17,275 bases of DNA from Candidatus Iainarchaeum sp. (GCA_028712575.1 JAQTPU010000007.1:1-17275), one strand, 5' to 3'. Counted from the first letter of the stretch, positions 1-8,021 are shown. The notes: generated by a model not told the origin, from the sequence alone. Translations and numbers: made by a program.

Positions 1-18
1 AAAAAAATCGCCTCTGAC

Positions 19-576
19 ATGAAAAAAATAAGGGCAGACAAAGCCAAGCTTGTCGAGGTAAAAAACCGGTGGGCTGGAACAAATGCACAGCTTTTCCTGA
101 GATTAACTGCATCTGATTTGAGAGCTGGCCTGGAAAAGCTCGGGATTTCTCCAAAAGAAACTGGACAAAAGCCGATGCTTGTTGTTGAGGGCTACACTGG
201 AAAACTCGCATTGAAACTTGCAAGAGCAGGATACAAACTGATTTTCACTGATTTGCATCCGGATTGGGTTGCAAGGGCGCAAAGGAAAGGTCTGCGAAGT
301 ATTAGGGCTGACGGAGAAAACCTGCCTTTTATTACTAGTGAAGCCAGTTGCGTAATATCCTTCGACCCTATGCCGCTCGGAAAAAAATTTGTCGAACAGG
401 CAATTCAAAGCCGGCATGGCTTATTGCTTATCGAAGAAGGGCGGAGCAGCAGATTCCTGCTAAAAGCAGAAGTCGAAGAATTAATGAAAAGTGAAAATCC
501 AATTATAACACTCCATAGCCTGAAAGACAAGTTCGGCAGGGAGTACACAATAACACAGGTCAAAAAAAGGCAATAA
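19..576 (+). CDS. Class I SAM-dependent methyltransferase-like protein (185 aa)
   Basis: This is probably a small Rossmann-fold methyltransferase, substrate unknown. A hydrophobic strand leads into LVVEGYTGKLA (residues 54-64), a loose form of the SAM-binding motif I: the acidic residue and two glycines remain, but the usual DxGxGxG spacing does not. It is followed by LIFTDLHPDWV, whose Asp78 sits where the ribose-binding acid of motif II belongs, then RADGENLPF (96-104) and ISFDPMPL (113-120), which resembles the DPPY-type motif IV. The basic N-terminus (MKKIRADKAK) could contact nucleic acid, but that is speculation. The ATG start lies 18 bases from the left edge, so its promoter cannot be judged. 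The gene converges on PRPP synthetase with only 3 bp between the stops. The fold call is moderate; the activity is unassigned. Confidence 0.7.
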   Translation: MKKIRADKAKLVEVKNRWAGTNAQLFLRLTASDLRAGLEKLGISPKETGQKPMLVVEGYTGKLALKLARAGYKLIFTDLHPDWVARAQRKGLRSIRADGENLPFITSEASCVISFDPMPLGKKFVEQAIQSRHGLLLIEEGRSSRFLLKAEVEELMKSENPIITLHSLKDKFGREYTITQVKKRQ

Positions 577-579
577 TTT

Positions 580-1524
580 TTATTCAAATAAGCAGCTTAT
601 GCTTTCGTTCTGATGCGTTCTTTTTATTGCCTCGCAGACAAGGTCTGCAATTGAAACAACCTTTATTTTTCCAAGCGCTTTCTGGTGGGCTTCCTGGGGA
701 ATGCTGTCTGTTACAATTACCTCTGAAATCGGCGCTTTTGAAATCCTTTCAAGAGCCTGCCCTGAAAACAAGCCGTGGGAAGCGCACACCATTATTTCTT
801 TTGCGCCCGCTTTTTTAATCGCTTCAGCCACTCCGCAGATTGTTCCCGCAGTGTCAATCATGTCGTCAAAAAGCACGCAGTTCCTGCCTTCCACTTCCCC
901 GATTATGTGCGCTGCCTCTGCCTCATTATGCTTTGCCCTTTTCTTGTTCACAATTGCAAGCTCTGTCCCGAGCTTTTCCGCAATTTTAGTGGAATTTTTT
1001 GCAGCCCCTGCATCCGGCGCTACAACAAGAAGATTGTCCAAATTTTTGTGCTTTATGTAATCCATCAGCATCATTGATGCAGTCAGGTTGTCAAGCGGAA
1101 TGTCAAAAAAACCCTGAATCTGGCCTGAATGCAGGTCAAGTGTTATTACCCTGTCTGCGCCTGCCTTTGAAATAATGCTTGCAACAAGCTTCGCTGTTAT
1201 TGGTTCCCTGCTTGCAGCCTTCCTGTCCTGGCGCGCATATCCAAAATAGGGCATTACTGCGGTGATGCGCGCAGCAGACGAGCGCCTTGCCGCGTCAATC
1301 ATTACCAGCAGTTCCATGAGGTTTTCATTGACAGGATTGCTTGTTCCCTGAATCAGGAAAACATCTTTTCCGCGTATGTTCTCCAGAAAGCGCACGTATT
1401 TTTCCCCGTCTGCAAATCTCTTTATTTCAATCCTGCCGAGGCCTGTTTTCAGGCAATCAGCAATGCTTTTTGCAAGCCCTGGATTTGAAGTTCCAGAAAA
1501 AACAACCAATTCAGAATCTTTCAT
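580..1524 (-). CDS. prs: Ribose-phosphate pyrophosphokinase (PRPP synthetase)
   Basis: The enzyme transfers pyrophosphate from ATP to ribose 5-phosphate, giving PRPP for nucleotide, histidine and tryptophan synthesis. The 314-aa product has the family signatures in order: flexible-loop motif PYFGYARQDRK (92-102), the PRPP-synthetase signature DLHSGQIQGFFD (130-141), KKRAKHNEAE (194-203), and the ribose-phosphate/PRPP loop FDDMIDTAGT (219-228). Length and wording (GYARQDRK, ASHGLFSG, VTDSIPQ) match bacterial class I enzymes of about 310-320 aa better than the shorter archaeal form. The frame is open upstream to 1623, but the family N-terminus (ELVVFSGTSNPGLA) fits the ATG at 1524, which also clears the preceding gene by 10 bp. 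It is probably cotranscribed with that 109-aa gene. Confidence 0.96.
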   Translation of the reverse strand: MKDSELVVFSGTSNPGLAKSIADCLKTGLGRIEIKRFADGEKYVRFLENIRGKDVFLIQGTSNPVNENLMELLVMIDAARRSSAARITAVMPYFGYARQDRKAASREPITAKLVASIISKAGADRVITLDLHSGQIQGFFDIPLDNLTASMMLMDYIKHKNLDNLLVVAPDAGAAKNSTKIAEKLGTELAIVNKKRAKHNEAEAAHIIGEVEGRNCVLFDDMIDTAGTICGVAEAIKKAGAKEIMVCASHGLFSGQALERISKAPISEVIVTDSIPQEAHQKALGKIKVVSIADLVCEAIKRTHQNESISCLFE

Positions 1525-1534
1525 AAGAATCAAG

Positions 1535-1864
1535 TCAAATTTTGAATTCCTTTCTCCAGGAAGCAAGTATTTCTTCCACCATTTTCTGCCTTTCCGATTC
1601 GAGCCCTTTGGCAAGGCCTGCATCGCCCTGCCTTATGCGCAGAATCAAATGGTCTGCAAGCAGTTCCGCCCATTTGCGAAACTCCGCAAGTTTTTCCCCG
1701 CGCCGCAGCCCAGATTCAGAAATTTTTTTTGCAAACCTTGCTATTCTGGAATAAGTCCCGTCAACGGGATTTCCCGAATCATTCATTTTTTTCAGGCATG
1801 CCTGCCTTTTTGCACTGCGAAACAGAAGTTCCTTTTCAGGCCTGTTTCCAACATACCTAGGCAA
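1535..1864 (-). CDS. Hypothetical protein, 109 aa, upstream of prs
   Basis: I do not recognise a family. The product is highly charged and predicted helical, rich in Arg, Lys and Glu, with no signal peptide, membrane span or Cys cluster. Its C-terminal half (EKLAEFRKWAELLADHLILR onward) looks like one or two amphipathic helices. The longest start is TTG at 1864, preceded by a GGTG ribosome-binding site (1870-1873) with a 5-nt spacer. The same arrangement occurs at the TTG-started gene at 10381, which favours this start over the internal ATG at 1786 (83 aa). It ends 10 bp before the prs start and probably shares its transcript. A long opposite-strand frame overlaps it, but the RBS, operon spacing and protein-like composition favour this strand. 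Confidence 0.6.
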   Translation of the reverse strand: MPRYVGNRPEKELLFRSAKRQACLKKMNDSGNPVDGTYSRIARFAKKISESGLRRGEKLAEFRKWAELLADHLILRIRQGDAGLAKGLESERQKMVEEILASWRKEFKI

Positions 1865-1897
1865 AAAAACACCTATTAGTCTTATTATGCACTTTGT

Positions 1898-1906
1898 TTA
1901 AAAAAG
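1898..1906 (+). promoter_or_regulatory. TATA-like box for the HAD-like gene
   Basis: TTTAAAAAA is centred about 26 nt before the ATG at 1928, which would make this transcript leaderless or nearly so. It lies in the 63-bp divergent gap shared with the leftward 109-aa gene and prs; the TTTAAA core is palindromic and could contribute to both directions. Assigned by position and composition only. Confidence 0.5.
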
Positions 1907-1927
1907 GTTTCAAAAAAGAGTTTTTAC

Positions 1928-2653
1928 ATGCTTTCGGAAAACCAGCTTAAAAAAAAGGCGATTTTTTTCGGGCTGGATGACATACTTATTCCCGGCCTTA
2001 TTGACAGGAAAGTGGATAAAAAAGAAGTGGAAAAAATAATTCATAACCTTGAAAAAATAAAAAAGAACTCGAAAAACTTTTTCTGGGGAGTTGTTTCAGG
2101 CTACACCAAAGAGGCCGGAATGAAAAAGCTGAAGGAATCCTGCATTGAAAAATACTACTGCGAAGAAAATTTCTTTTTTGTGGAACCGGATTATATAGAG
2201 GGCAAGGAAACCTTTGACAGGGAAGTGCACCTGAAAAAGCTTTCGCAGGACGCCTTTTTCCAGGACGAGTTCTTCAAAAAAATCCTGATTGAAAAGGAAA
2301 TTTCAAAGAGGGGGATTTCAAAGGAAGAAACGATTTTTGTCGGGCACGATTTGATGTTTGATGCTTATTACCTCTGGAAATTCGGGCAAATAGATTGCGC
2401 GCTCCTGAAAGAGGCTTTCTCGGAAAAAAACAAAAAGAGAAAGGAGATAATTAAAAGCATGATTTACATAAGGCGGAACTGGGATGACATCCAGAAATTG
2501 CTGCTCGGCAAGTTTCCAAAACCGGATTATTCTTTTATGGAAACAGCCGTGCTGCTTTCCCTGAAGCAGGAATTAATGGACCTGCCTGAAATAAAACGCG
2601 TTGTAATAGAAAGGAAAAAAGAGAAAGAAGAGCAGGCAAAAAAACTTGAATAA
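1928..2653 (+). CDS. HAD-superfamily-like protein lacking the catalytic nucleophile
   Basis: The 241-aa product has the outline of a haloacid-dehalogenase-fold protein. The N-terminal strand AIFFGLDDILIPG (11-23) aligns with motif I (hhhhDxDxT), but the nucleophilic Asp position is Gly15, while the second Asp (Asp17) remains. GVVSGYT (54-60) ends a strand with Ser57, as in motif II. ETIFVGHDLMFDAYYL (134-149) resembles the acidic motif IV, with His140 in the usual first-Asp place and Asp141 and Asp145 nearby. The C-terminus (from about 165) is a Lys/Glu-rich helical extension. Phosphatase chemistry through an aspartyl-phosphate therefore looks unlikely; a binding or structural role, or another chemistry, is possible. 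The gene stands alone behind its own TATA-like box and a T7 run follows it. Fold call moderate, function unknown. Confidence 0.65.
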   Translation: MLSENQLKKKAIFFGLDDILIPGLIDRKVDKKEVEKIIHNLEKIKKNSKNFFWGVVSGYTKEAGMKKLKESCIEKYYCEENFFFVEPDYIEGKETFDREVHLKKLSQDAFFQDEFFKKILIEKEISKRGISKEETIFVGHDLMFDAYYLWKFGQIDCALLKEAFSEKNKKRKEIIKSMIYIRRNWDDIQKLLLGKFPKPDYSFMETAVLLSLKQELMDLPEIKRVVIERKKEKEEQAKKLE

Positions 2654-2669
2654 TCACATTTATTAATTG

Positions 2670-2676
2670 TTTTTTT
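2670..2676 (+). terminator. T-tract, possible terminator of the HAD-like gene
   Basis: A run of seven T residues begins 17 nt after the stop codon at 2653 with no clear hairpin. Archaeal RNA polymerase can terminate at oligo-T tracts, so this is a plausible terminator. The following CTAAAATAAG (2677-2686) looks like the TATA box of the next unit. Confidence 0.4.
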
Positions 2677-2686
2677 CTAAAATAAG
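2677..2686 (+). promoter_or_regulatory. TATA-like box for the enolase-arginine decarboxylase unit
   Basis: CTAAAATAAG would place transcription start near 2708, leaving a short leader of about 20 nt. That leader contains GGGGTGG (2716-2722), a plausible ribosome-binding site 5 nt before the GTG at 2728. Positional evidence only. Confidence 0.45.
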
Positions 2687-2727
2687 AACAGTAATTTCAA
2701 GGCATCTGTTTTATCGGGGTGGTTTTG

Positions 2728-4026
2728 GTGAGCAAGATTCTGGAAGTAAAGGGAAGGGAAATATTGAGCAGCGGTTCTACGCCGTCAATTGAAGTTGTTG
2801 TTAAATTGAAAAGCGGAGCACAGGGCTCTTTTTCCGTGCCTTACGGAGCATCTGCGGGAATTCACGAGGCCTTTGTCCTTTTAGACGGGGACAAAAACAG
2901 GTTTTTGGGAAAGGGAATGCTCAAAGCCGTTGAGAACATAAACAAAAAAATTGCCCCGAAAGTAATTGGAATGGATGCTTCAAAGCAGAAAGAAATTGAC
3001 AAAAAAATGATTGAGCTTGATGGCACTGAAAACAAGAAAAACCTGGGCGCAAACGCGATTCTCGCTGTTTCTGTTGCTGTTGCAAATGCAATGGCAAATG
3101 AAAAAAAAATGCCCCTTTATGAATATATCCGGGAAGCTTTTGACTTGAAAATAAAGGATTACAGGCTGCCAAACCCAATGATGGTTGTAATAGAGGGCGG
3201 GCAGCACGCTGACCAGTCAACTGATTTCCAGGAATACATGATTTCTCCAATTGGCAGGGGTTCTGTAAAGGAAAATGTGCGATGCGGAATAGAAATTTAT
3301 CTGACCCTGAAAAAAGTCCTGAAAGAAAAGGGCTTTTCAGTCAATGTGGGAAATGAAGGTGCTTTTGCGCCGAGCGGGCTGGAGAACAATGAAACTCCAA
3401 TGAAATTAATGCTTGAGGCAATTGAAAAGGCAGGATACAAAGCAGGCGAAGATGTTGGAATTTCCCTTGATCCTGCTGTTTCAGAGCTTTTTGAGGATGG
3501 AAAATACCAGCTGGCAAAAGAAGGCAGGAGCTGCTCTTCAGAAGAAATGATTGAAATTTTCAAGGATTGGATTGAAAAATACCCAATAATCACGATTGAA
3601 GATACATTGCATGAAGATGACTGGGAAAACTGGCCAAAGCTGAACGCAGCCGTAGGAGAAAAAGTTGCCATTATAACCGATGATTTGACAGTGACAAACC
3701 CCGGCAGGCTGAAAAAAGCGATTGACACAAAATGCGGCAATGCAATACTGATAAAACTGAATCAGATTGGCAGCCTTAGCGAAACAGTTGAAACCTGCAT
3801 GCTTGCAAGAAAAAACAAATGGATGACAGTAATTTCCCACAGGGGCGGCGGGGAAACAAACGACACTTCAATGGTTGACCTTGCAGTTGCAGTGAACAGC
3901 GGATTTATCAAAGTCGGCCCATCCAGAGGGGAAAGAGTCTGCAAATACAACAGGCTAATGGAAATAGAAGAAGAACTTGGAAAAAAAGCAAAAGCCCAAG
4001 GAAAAGAATTTAGAAAAACAAATTAA
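2728..4026 (+). CDS. eno: Enolase (phosphopyruvate hydratase), divergent
   Basis: This glycolytic and gluconeogenic enzyme interconverts 2-phosphoglycerate and phosphoenolpyruvate. The 432-aa product spans the full family. Residues aligning with the catalytic and Mg2+-binding set are present: Ser42 (GAS loop), His160, Glu169, Glu210, Asp248, Glu291, Asp318, Lys343, His371, Arg372 and Lys395. Around them the sequence departs from consensus. The usual SRGNPTVEV near the N-terminus reads SSGSTPSIEV; NxxNGGxHA reads VVIEGGQHA; GDEGGFAP reads GNEGAFAP; and SHRSGET has become SHRGGGET, with one extra residue. I prefer the GTG at 2728 because GGGGTGG lies 5 nt upstream; GTG at 2719 would add three residues. 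The stop is 21 bp before the arginine decarboxylase start, so the two are probably cotranscribed. An enolase-like paralogue is a less likely alternative. Confidence 0.93.
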   Translation: MSKILEVKGREILSSGSTPSIEVVVKLKSGAQGSFSVPYGASAGIHEAFVLLDGDKNRFLGKGMLKAVENINKKIAPKVIGMDASKQKEIDKKMIELDGTENKKNLGANAILAVSVAVANAMANEKKMPLYEYIREAFDLKIKDYRLPNPMMVVIEGGQHADQSTDFQEYMISPIGRGSVKENVRCGIEIYLTLKKVLKEKGFSVNVGNEGAFAPSGLENNETPMKLMLEAIEKAGYKAGEDVGISLDPAVSELFEDGKYQLAKEGRSCSSEEMIEIFKDWIEKYPIITIEDTLHEDDWENWPKLNAAVGEKVAIITDDLTVTNPGRLKKAIDTKCGNAILIKLNQIGSLSETVETCMLARKNKWMTVISHRGGGETNDTSMVDLAVAVNSGFIKVGPSRGERVCKYNRLMEIEEELGKKAKAQGKEFRKTN

Positions 4027-4047
4027 GAATAAAATGGAGTGTTTGAA

Positions 4048-4599
4048 ATGGAATCTTTCGTGCCGAAAAAGGTTTTTTTTACAAACGGCGTAGGAATTCA
4101 TACGGAAAAGCTCGCGAGCTTTGAAATGGCTTTGCGCGATGCGGGAATTGAAAAATTCAATCTTGTGACTGTTTCAAGCATTCTTCCGCCCAACTGCGAC
4201 ATTGTTTCAAAAAACAAGGGCCTCGCAGAACTGAAGCCGGGCCAGATTGTTTTCTGCGTAATGAGCAGGAATGAAAGCAACGAACCCAACAGGCTGATGG
4301 CTGCCTCTGTCGGAATGGCGGAACCCTCGGACAAAAACCAGCACGGTTATATTTCAGAGCACCATTCCTTCGGCCAGACAGACCAGTGCGCAGGGGAGTA
4401 TGCCGAGGACCTTGCCGCAAGCATGCTTGCAAGCACAATCGGAATAGAAGCCCCTAATGCTGTTGAATGGAAGGAAAAAGAGCAGTACTTCAAAATAAGC
4501 GGAAAAATAGTGAAAACCCATAACTGCACGCAGTCAAGCATCGGGACAAAAGGGACTGACTGGGTAACAGTGATTGCTGCGGCTGTTTTCGTGCCTTAA
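4048..4599 (+). CDS. pdaD: Pyruvoyl-dependent arginine decarboxylase
   Basis: The enzyme decarboxylates arginine to agmatine, which archaea use for polyamines and for agmatidine at the wobble position of tRNA-Ile2. The 183-aa product has the typical length. The self-cleavage site lies in TVSSILPPNC (41-50): by family precedent the chain is cut between Ser43 and Ser44 and Ser44 becomes the pyruvoyl group. Glu104 in GYISEHHSFGQ matches the conserved active-site Glu region. The C-terminal portion (TQSSIGTKGTDWVTVIAAAV) is also family-like. The ATG at 4048 is preceded by GGAGTG (4035-4040) with a 7-nt spacer, better than the in-frame GTG at 4039. It is downstream of enolase in the same orientation and its stop overlaps that of valS, read from the other strand. 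Confidence 0.95.
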   Translation: MESFVPKKVFFTNGVGIHTEKLASFEMALRDAGIEKFNLVTVSSILPPNCDIVSKNKGLAELKPGQIVFCVMSRNESNEPNRLMAASVGMAEPSDKNQHGYISEHHSFGQTDQCAGEYAEDLAASMLASTIGIEAPNAVEWKEKEQYFKISGKIVKTHNCTQSSIGTKGTDWVTVIAAAVFVP

Positions 4600-6995
4600 A
4601 TTTTTATTTCTGTTTTTTCTCCAAAGGAAAGCTTCTGCGCATTGTGCATTTCCTGCAAATCTTTTGCAATGCCGGAGAATTTTTTTTCAAGCGCAAGCTC
4701 TGAAAGCTGATCGCGCAGGCCTTTTCCTGCCTCTTTTTTTGTTTTCCAAATCAGGCTGTTCAGGTCCGCAAGTTCCTGCCCGGAGAAAGGAATTTTTTCA
4801 GCTTTTCCCAGTTTTGGAAATGCCTCAAAGTGAATGTCTTTTCCGTTGTTCAAATCCCCGTAGATTTTGAAAGTGACCATGGGAAGAATTGGCGCAAGCA
4901 CAAGGAGGGTTTTTTCAAGGCACTCGTAAAGAGTGAAGATTGCCGCATCCTGTTCTTCCTTTGAAAAGGCCTTCTTGTCGTTGTAAGCACGGCTTTTCGC
5001 CATCTCAAGGTAATGCGAAGCGAATGTTTCCCATAAAAAGTTCTTGATTTTTGTTGCAGGGCCGTGAAAGTCATATTCATTGTACTGCTTCTGCGTGAAT
5101 CCGATTATTTCATTGATTTCCTGCAGAACCCATTTGTCAATCTCGCGGAGCTTTATTTTTGCCGTTTTTTTGGGCCTTGGAAAGGAAGAAATAAACCTTG
5201 CAATGTTCCAGAGCTTTACAAGAGTTTTCTGTGCGCCCTGTATTCTTTCAAAGCTGCACCTGAAATCAGTTTTTGTCAGGTCCCCTTCAATCGCGCTCCA
5301 CAACCTGAAAGGCTCTGCCCCAAATTGTTCCAGTACATCATGCGGGTCAATCATGTTCCCTTTTGATTTCGACATCTTGATGCCCTTGTCGTCAACAATG
5401 TGGTAATTAATCCAGGCATCGCTGAAAACGCATTTTCCCGTCAGATGATAGCACTTCAAAACAGTGTAATAAAGCCAGGTGCGGACAATTTCTTTTCCCT
5501 GCGGCCTCAGGGAGCAGGGAAAGGCCTTTTTGAAAAAAGCAGGGTTCCTTTCATAGCCCAGAATGTAAAGCGGGCTTATTGAGGAATCAAACCAGGTGTC
5601 AAAAACCCTTTCCTCGCCTTTGAACTCTGTTCCGCCGCATTTCGGGCATTTTTTTATTGGGGGCGGTTCTCTCCAGGGCTGGCAATATTTCCCTTTTGGA
5701 GGAAGAATTTCTTTTCCGCATTTTTTGCAGTACCACATCGGGATTTCCGTTGCATAATACCTTCTCCTTGAAATCGGCCAGTCAATTGAAACAGCATCAA
5801 TCCAGTCCAGGAGAATCTGCCTGCTCTGGGGGGAAAAAAAATTTATTTTTTTCGCAAGCTCTTTCATTTTTGGCTTGTAATCAATCTGCTTCAAATAAAA
5901 TTCCTGCATTGAAATAAATTCAATTTCATCCTTGCTGCGCTCGCAGATTGGAGTTCTGTGTGTAACATCTTTCTGGCCTACAAGCAGGCCTTTTTCCTGA
6001 AGCTCTTCAATCATTTTTTTCCTTGCTTCGCGCACATGCAGGCCCTCTAAAAAACCCGCGTTTTTGTTCATTTTTCCGTCCGCGCCGATTGCAATAACAG
6101 GCTGAAGGTTCATTTCCCTGAAAAAGCGTATATCTGAAAGGTCGCCTGCAGAGCACATCATTACAATGCCAGTCCCTTTCTCAATTTCCGCCAGGGGATG
6201 GGCCTTTATCCTGACTTCTTTTCCAAAAATCGGGGTTATTGCTGTTTTTCCGTCCAGGTGCCTGTATCTTTCGTCTTCGGGATTGAAAATAACCATTCCG
6301 CAGGTGCAGACAAGCTCGGGCCTTGTAGTCCCGATTATTATCTGTTCGCCTGTTTCCTTTATTTTGAAAATAATGTCATTGAATTTGGACGGCAGGTCTG
6401 CATACTCGACTTCTGAATCCGCAAGAGTTGTCCTGCAGCCCGGACAATAATTTGTTATCCTGTCAGACTGGTAAATCAGGCCTTTTTCATAAAGGTCAAT
6501 AAAAGTGCCCTGTGTCAGAGCCCTGTATTCCGGAGAATCAGTAAGGTACATTGCGCCTATTTCCACGCCTTTTTCCCATGCATTAAAGCCAATGCCCAGC
6601 TTTAAGAAAGAGTCGATTGATTCTGTGCTGCTTTCTTCTAGGACCTGCCTGCATTTTGCAATAAAATCCTCCCTTGAAACCTCGTTGAGTTTTATTTTGA
6701 AGCGTTTTTCTGCAGCCATTTCAATCGGCAGGCCGTTCCTGTCCAGGCCGAGCGGAAAGAGAACCTCAAAGCCCTGCATGCGCTTGTATCTCGCAAAAAA
6801 ATCCATAAGGACATAGGTTGTTGCCTGGCCGATATGAATCGGAGTGTTTACATAGGGCGGGGGAGTGTCTATTGAAAAAACCTTTTTTTTCGAGGAAGGG
6901 TTGAATTTGTAAAGGTTTTTTTTCTTCCATGCCTCAAAAATAGGCTGTTCCATTTCCTTTGACCAGGTTTTTTCCGCAATCGGCAAACAAATCAC
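4596..6995 (-). CDS. valS: Valyl-tRNA synthetase, archaeal type
   Basis: This class I synthetase charges tRNA-Val and edits mischarged threonine. The 799-aa product has the HIGH-like HIGQ (54-57), GLDRNGLPIE (83-92), the editing domain with TTRPE (223-227) and CSAGDLSD (281-288, the archaeal counterpart of the bacterial AHDPND region), DWPISRRRYYATEIPMWYC (405-423), and KMSKSKGN (540-547). Two sets of paired cysteines (184/187, and 423/426 with 450/453) look like zinc knuckles. It is shorter than bacterial enzymes of about 880-950 aa and has only a short helical C-terminus instead of the long coiled coil. The GTG at 6995 is about 28 nt from a TATA-like box, which suggests a leaderless mRNA; TTG at 6986 would also keep the family N-terminus. 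The promoter follows the amidohydrolase stop, so valS may be transcribed alone. Confidence 0.96.
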   Translation of the reverse strand: MICLPIAEKTWSKEMEQPIFEAWKKKNLYKFNPSSKKKVFSIDTPPPYVNTPIHIGQATTYVLMDFFARYKRMQGFEVLFPLGLDRNGLPIEMAAEKRFKIKLNEVSREDFIAKCRQVLEESSTESIDSFLKLGIGFNAWEKGVEIGAMYLTDSPEYRALTQGTFIDLYEKGLIYQSDRITNYCPGCRTTLADSEVEYADLPSKFNDIIFKIKETGEQIIIGTTRPELVCTCGMVIFNPEDERYRHLDGKTAITPIFGKEVRIKAHPLAEIEKGTGIVMMCSAGDLSDIRFFREMNLQPVIAIGADGKMNKNAGFLEGLHVREARKKMIEELQEKGLLVGQKDVTHRTPICERSKDEIEFISMQEFYLKQIDYKPKMKELAKKINFFSPQSRQILLDWIDAVSIDWPISRRRYYATEIPMWYCKKCGKEILPPKGKYCQPWREPPPIKKCPKCGGTEFKGEERVFDTWFDSSISPLYILGYERNPAFFKKAFPCSLRPQGKEIVRTWLYYTVLKCYHLTGKCVFSDAWINYHIVDDKGIKMSKSKGNMIDPHDVLEQFGAEPFRLWSAIEGDLTKTDFRCSFERIQGAQKTLVKLWNIARFISSFPRPKKTAKIKLREIDKWVLQEINEIIGFTQKQYNEYDFHGPATKIKNFLWETFASHYLEMAKSRAYNDKKAFSKEEQDAAIFTLYECLEKTLLVLAPILPMVTFKIYGDLNNGKDIHFEAFPKLGKAEKIPFSGQELADLNSLIWKTKKEAGKGLRDQLSELALEKKFSGIAKDLQEMHNAQKLSFGEKTEIKI

Positions 6996-7017
6996 TCAAA
7001 AAACAAGCATAAGAAAG

Positions 7018-7028
7018 TATTTTAAAAC
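7018..7028 (-). promoter_or_regulatory. TATA-like box for valS
   Basis: Read on the minus strand this is GTTTTAAAATA, centred about 28 nt before the GTG at 6995. It sits only 10 bp beyond the amidohydrolase stop, in the short gap between the genes, so it gives valS its own promoter. Assigned by position and composition. Confidence 0.5.
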
Positions 7029-7038
7029 ATTAAAAATG

Positions 7039-7896
7039 TCAGATTTTAAAAATTCTTTTTGCATTGGAATAAAAAATTTTGCTTATTTCGGAATCGTTCA
7101 GGCCCAGCCCTTTAACAATTCCAAGCTGTTCTTCAAGGACTCCTTTTCTATACCCTTCGGGAAAAATCCTTGTGTCTGTCCCGAACAAAATTCTCCCTGA
7201 ACCGAAAATTTCAAGGCTTTTTTCAAAAACCTCTTTGAGAGAAAATTTGTATGGCAGGAAATTTATCCAGCCGTTCCTGCCTGAAGTGTCGACAAGCACG
7301 TTTTCCCTTGAATAGGCAAGCATCAGGGTTTCGCGGAAAAAAGTTGTTCCGAAATGCGCAAAAACAAATTTTACCTCCGGAAAGCCCCTTGCAACGGAAT
7401 CTATTTCAAGGGGGTTTCCGAAATTCAAATCAGAATAATAACCAAGCGTGACTCCGGAATGAATCACTATCGGAAGCTTTTTCCGCGCGGCAAACTCATA
7501 AAGCCATTCGGCTTTTTTGTCGTTCAGGCGGAACGCGCCTGAAACGGGATAGAGTTTTATTCCCTTAAAGCCGCTGCCTGTTTCAGTTTCAAGCGTTTCC
7601 TTTGCGTTTTCCAGAAGCGGGTTCAGGGTTGCGATTCCCACAAATTTTTTGGAGCTTTTAATGAATTCCAAAAAGTCCCTTTCAAATGGCATTGTTGCCA
7701 TGAAAACAATTTTTTCAAGGCAGTTTTCCTCCGCGGCTTTTTTCCAGGCAGCTGTGTTCTGCTTCACTGTTTTTGAAAAATCCTCTTTGACGCGTTTCTG
7801 GCGCCTGAATTTTCCTTTTAAAGATGCCCTGCGCTCTTTCATTCTTTCAAAAATTCCCTTTGAAACCATATGGGCATGCGCATCAATTATCTTCAT
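7039..7896 (-). CDS. Amidohydrolase-2 family metal-dependent hydrolase
   Basis: The 285-aa product is a TIM-barrel metallohydrolase of the amidohydrolase superfamily (ACMSD / amidohydrolase-2 type). The N-terminal strand carries the metal-binding DAHAH (Asp5, His7, His9). Further ligands follow in the usual order: Lys114 in GFKGIKLYP, His146 in VIHSG, His181 in FAHFG, and Asp241 in LFGTD. Residues 15-50 form a Lys/Arg-rich insert that probably caps the site. The substrate cannot be named; members act on decarboxylation or hydrolysis of small cyclic or carboxylated compounds. The frame is open to 7956, but the family N-terminus (MKIIDAHAH) fixes the ATG at 7896. A T/A-rich box at 7937-7945 may be its promoter. 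Neighbours do not reveal a pathway. Confidence 0.88.
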   Translation of the reverse strand: MKIIDAHAHMVSKGIFERMKERRASLKGKFRRQKRVKEDFSKTVKQNTAAWKKAAEENCLEKIVFMATMPFERDFLEFIKSSKKFVGIATLNPLLENAKETLETETGSGFKGIKLYPVSGAFRLNDKKAEWLYEFAARKKLPIVIHSGVTLGYYSDLNFGNPLEIDSVARGFPEVKFVFAHFGTTFFRETLMLAYSRENVLVDTSGRNGWINFLPYKFSLKEVFEKSLEIFGSGRILFGTDTRIFPEGYRKGVLEEQLGIVKGLGLNDSEISKIFYSNAKRIFKI

Positions 7897-8021
7897 ACTC
7901 CAATAGTGCCTGCAAAACAGGTAAAAAAAGATTGGCTTTAATTTAACAATGCCCAATAGTGGTTATATGGCCGGTTTCGCTCCCTGGGCGGTTTCAGGAA
8001 ATATGCAAGGCATGCAAAAAA

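Noticed and set aside
1376..1879. Long plus-strand frame (167 codons) opposite prs and the 109-aa gene
   Set aside because: It overlaps the well-supported prs reading antisense, its product is rich in Phe, Pro, Cys and Arg as expected of an antisense shadow, and no RBS or domain is visible.
3297..3740. Minus-strand frame of 147 codons opposite enolase
   Set aside because: Antisense to a complete enolase; Ser/Phe-rich shadow composition.
7957..8021. Gap between helicase and amidohydrolase, examined for a terminator
   Set aside because: No convincing stem followed by a T-tract on the minus strand could be found by eye.
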